From assembly GCF_964340395.1 (NCBI RefSeq), contig NC_135565.1, positions 18,877,209 through 18,939,708 of the forward strand: a DNA stretch of 62,500 bases. The letters are read 5' to 3'. Within the stretch, counting starts at the first letter, position 1, and every line of letters starts with the position of its first letter. The notes below the pieces were generated by a model, which saw only the letters and a list, made by a program, of their open reading frames with translations, had not been told where the DNA came from and searched no databases. Positions 61,650-62,500 of this stretch are shown here, piece by piece. Made by a program: the position numbers and the translations under genes. The DNA comes from Glandiceps talaboti (taxonomy: Eukaryota > Hemichordata > Enteropneusta > Spengelidae).

Positions 61650-62135
61650 GCACAACACAACACAACAACACAGCACAACACAACACAACACAACACAACA
61701 CAACACAACACAACACAACACAACACAATACAACACAACACAACACGCTGCATGCCCAATACTGCACATCAGACAACACAACACAACACAACACAACACA
61801 ACACAACACAACATAACACTGCACAACACAACACAACACAACACAACACAACACAACACAACACAACACAACACTGCATAACACAACACAACACAACACA
61901 ACACAGCACAGCACAACACAACACTGCACAACACAACACCACACCACACCACACCACACCACACCACACCACACCAACACAACACAACACAACACAACAC
62001 AACACAACACAACACAACACAACACAACACAACAACACAACACAACACAACACAACACAACACAACACAACACAACACAACACAGCACAGCACAACACAA
62101 CACAACACAGCACAGTGCAGGACACAGCATAGCAC
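61650..62135. repeat. ACAAC pentanucleotide satellite
   Basis: About 480 bp of ACAAC pentamers with GCACA variants and a CACAC-CACCA sub-block at about 61,937-61,977. It is the counterpart of 38,190-38,365, again followed by a tRNA-Met cassette. The Thr-Gln-His-Asn and Cys-Val-Val-Leu frames are artefacts. Confidence 0.95.
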
Positions 62136-62374
62136 AAAACAACAGACCATTATTTGGATACAACTTGTCACATTAAGTTCATTTGACACTCATTTAAAAT
62201 CCTCTATAACAAATAAACCATTTTAGAAGTAGACGTTCCCGTATCTGAAAAGAGAGATACATAGTATATGAACCAAACAACGAGTAGTGTAACAAATTAA
62301 GATATCTTGGTCACAAACTAATTATTTTGATTATACAAACAGTGATTTGTTGTTGAAACTGTCAAAATAAACAG

Positions 62375-62447
62375 TGCCCCGTGTGAGGATCGAACTCACG
62401 ACCTTCAGATTATGAGACTGACGCGCTGCCTACTGCGCTAACGAGGC
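62375..62447 (-). tRNA. tRNA-Met (elongator, anticodon CAT)
   Basis: Identical in all 73 positions to the tRNA at 38,628-38,700: same acceptor stem, D-loop with GG, CAT anticodon, T-arm and AAAA (minus-strand TTTT) terminator. Its flanks are also homologous to the other copies on both sides, so it belongs to a duplicated cassette. The cassette runs off the right edge. Confidence 0.97.
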
Positions 62448-62500
62448 TGCTGGTTGTTTTCATAGAAGTAAGTATTACATTTATGTACTTTGAACATCGT

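Overview
This is intron-rich, AT-rich animal nuclear DNA packed with simple repeats and minisatellites. Long introns with GT..AG borders, a eukaryotic elongator tRNA-Met, a cytosolic sulfotransferase, and a protein joining a GT-B fold, a TRADD-N-like domain, a coiled coil and an NHL propeller all point to a metazoan. Such domain mixtures are typical of the expanded innate-immune and TRIM-like repertoires of marine invertebrates (lophotrochozoans, hemichordates, echinoderms, lancelets). I cannot name the species. There are no operons, CRISPR arrays or bacterial features.

Layout. 1-34,900 is essentially gene-free and holds satellites of many unit lengths. The largest is a 45/46-bp minisatellite at about 23.5-24.3 kb. 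A foldback transposon with target-site duplications lies at 29.5 kb. 34,958-37,685 (+) carries three exons of a cytosolic sulfotransferase whose central exons are missing. 38.2-39.3 kb holds a pentanucleotide repeat, a tRNA-Met, a hammerhead-like retroelement tail and a damaged tRNA-Met. The repeat plus tRNA cassette recurs at the right edge (61.6-62.5 kb).

45,101-59,319 (+) is the main gene. I assembled nine exons, every junction in phase 1 and in frame, giving 1,132 residues: a glycosyltransferase-like GT-B domain that has lost both catalytic-motif glutamates, a Ser/Pro/acidic linker built from duplicated mini-exons, a TRADD-N-like alpha/beta domain, a coiled coil and a six-bladed NHL propeller. 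The architecture suggests a cytoplasmic or nuclear sensor/scaffold rather than an enzyme: the propeller would bind a ligand or RNA, the coiled coil would oligomerise, the TRADD-N-like part would signal, and the pseudo-glycosyltransferase would recognise a nucleotide or sugar. That role is inference.

Other notable structure: a TTAA-flanked palindromic MITE family (three copies, all within gene introns); an array of RFX X-box-like palindromes at roughly 155-bp spacing in the last intron; and four perfect DR1 nuclear-receptor half-site pairs.
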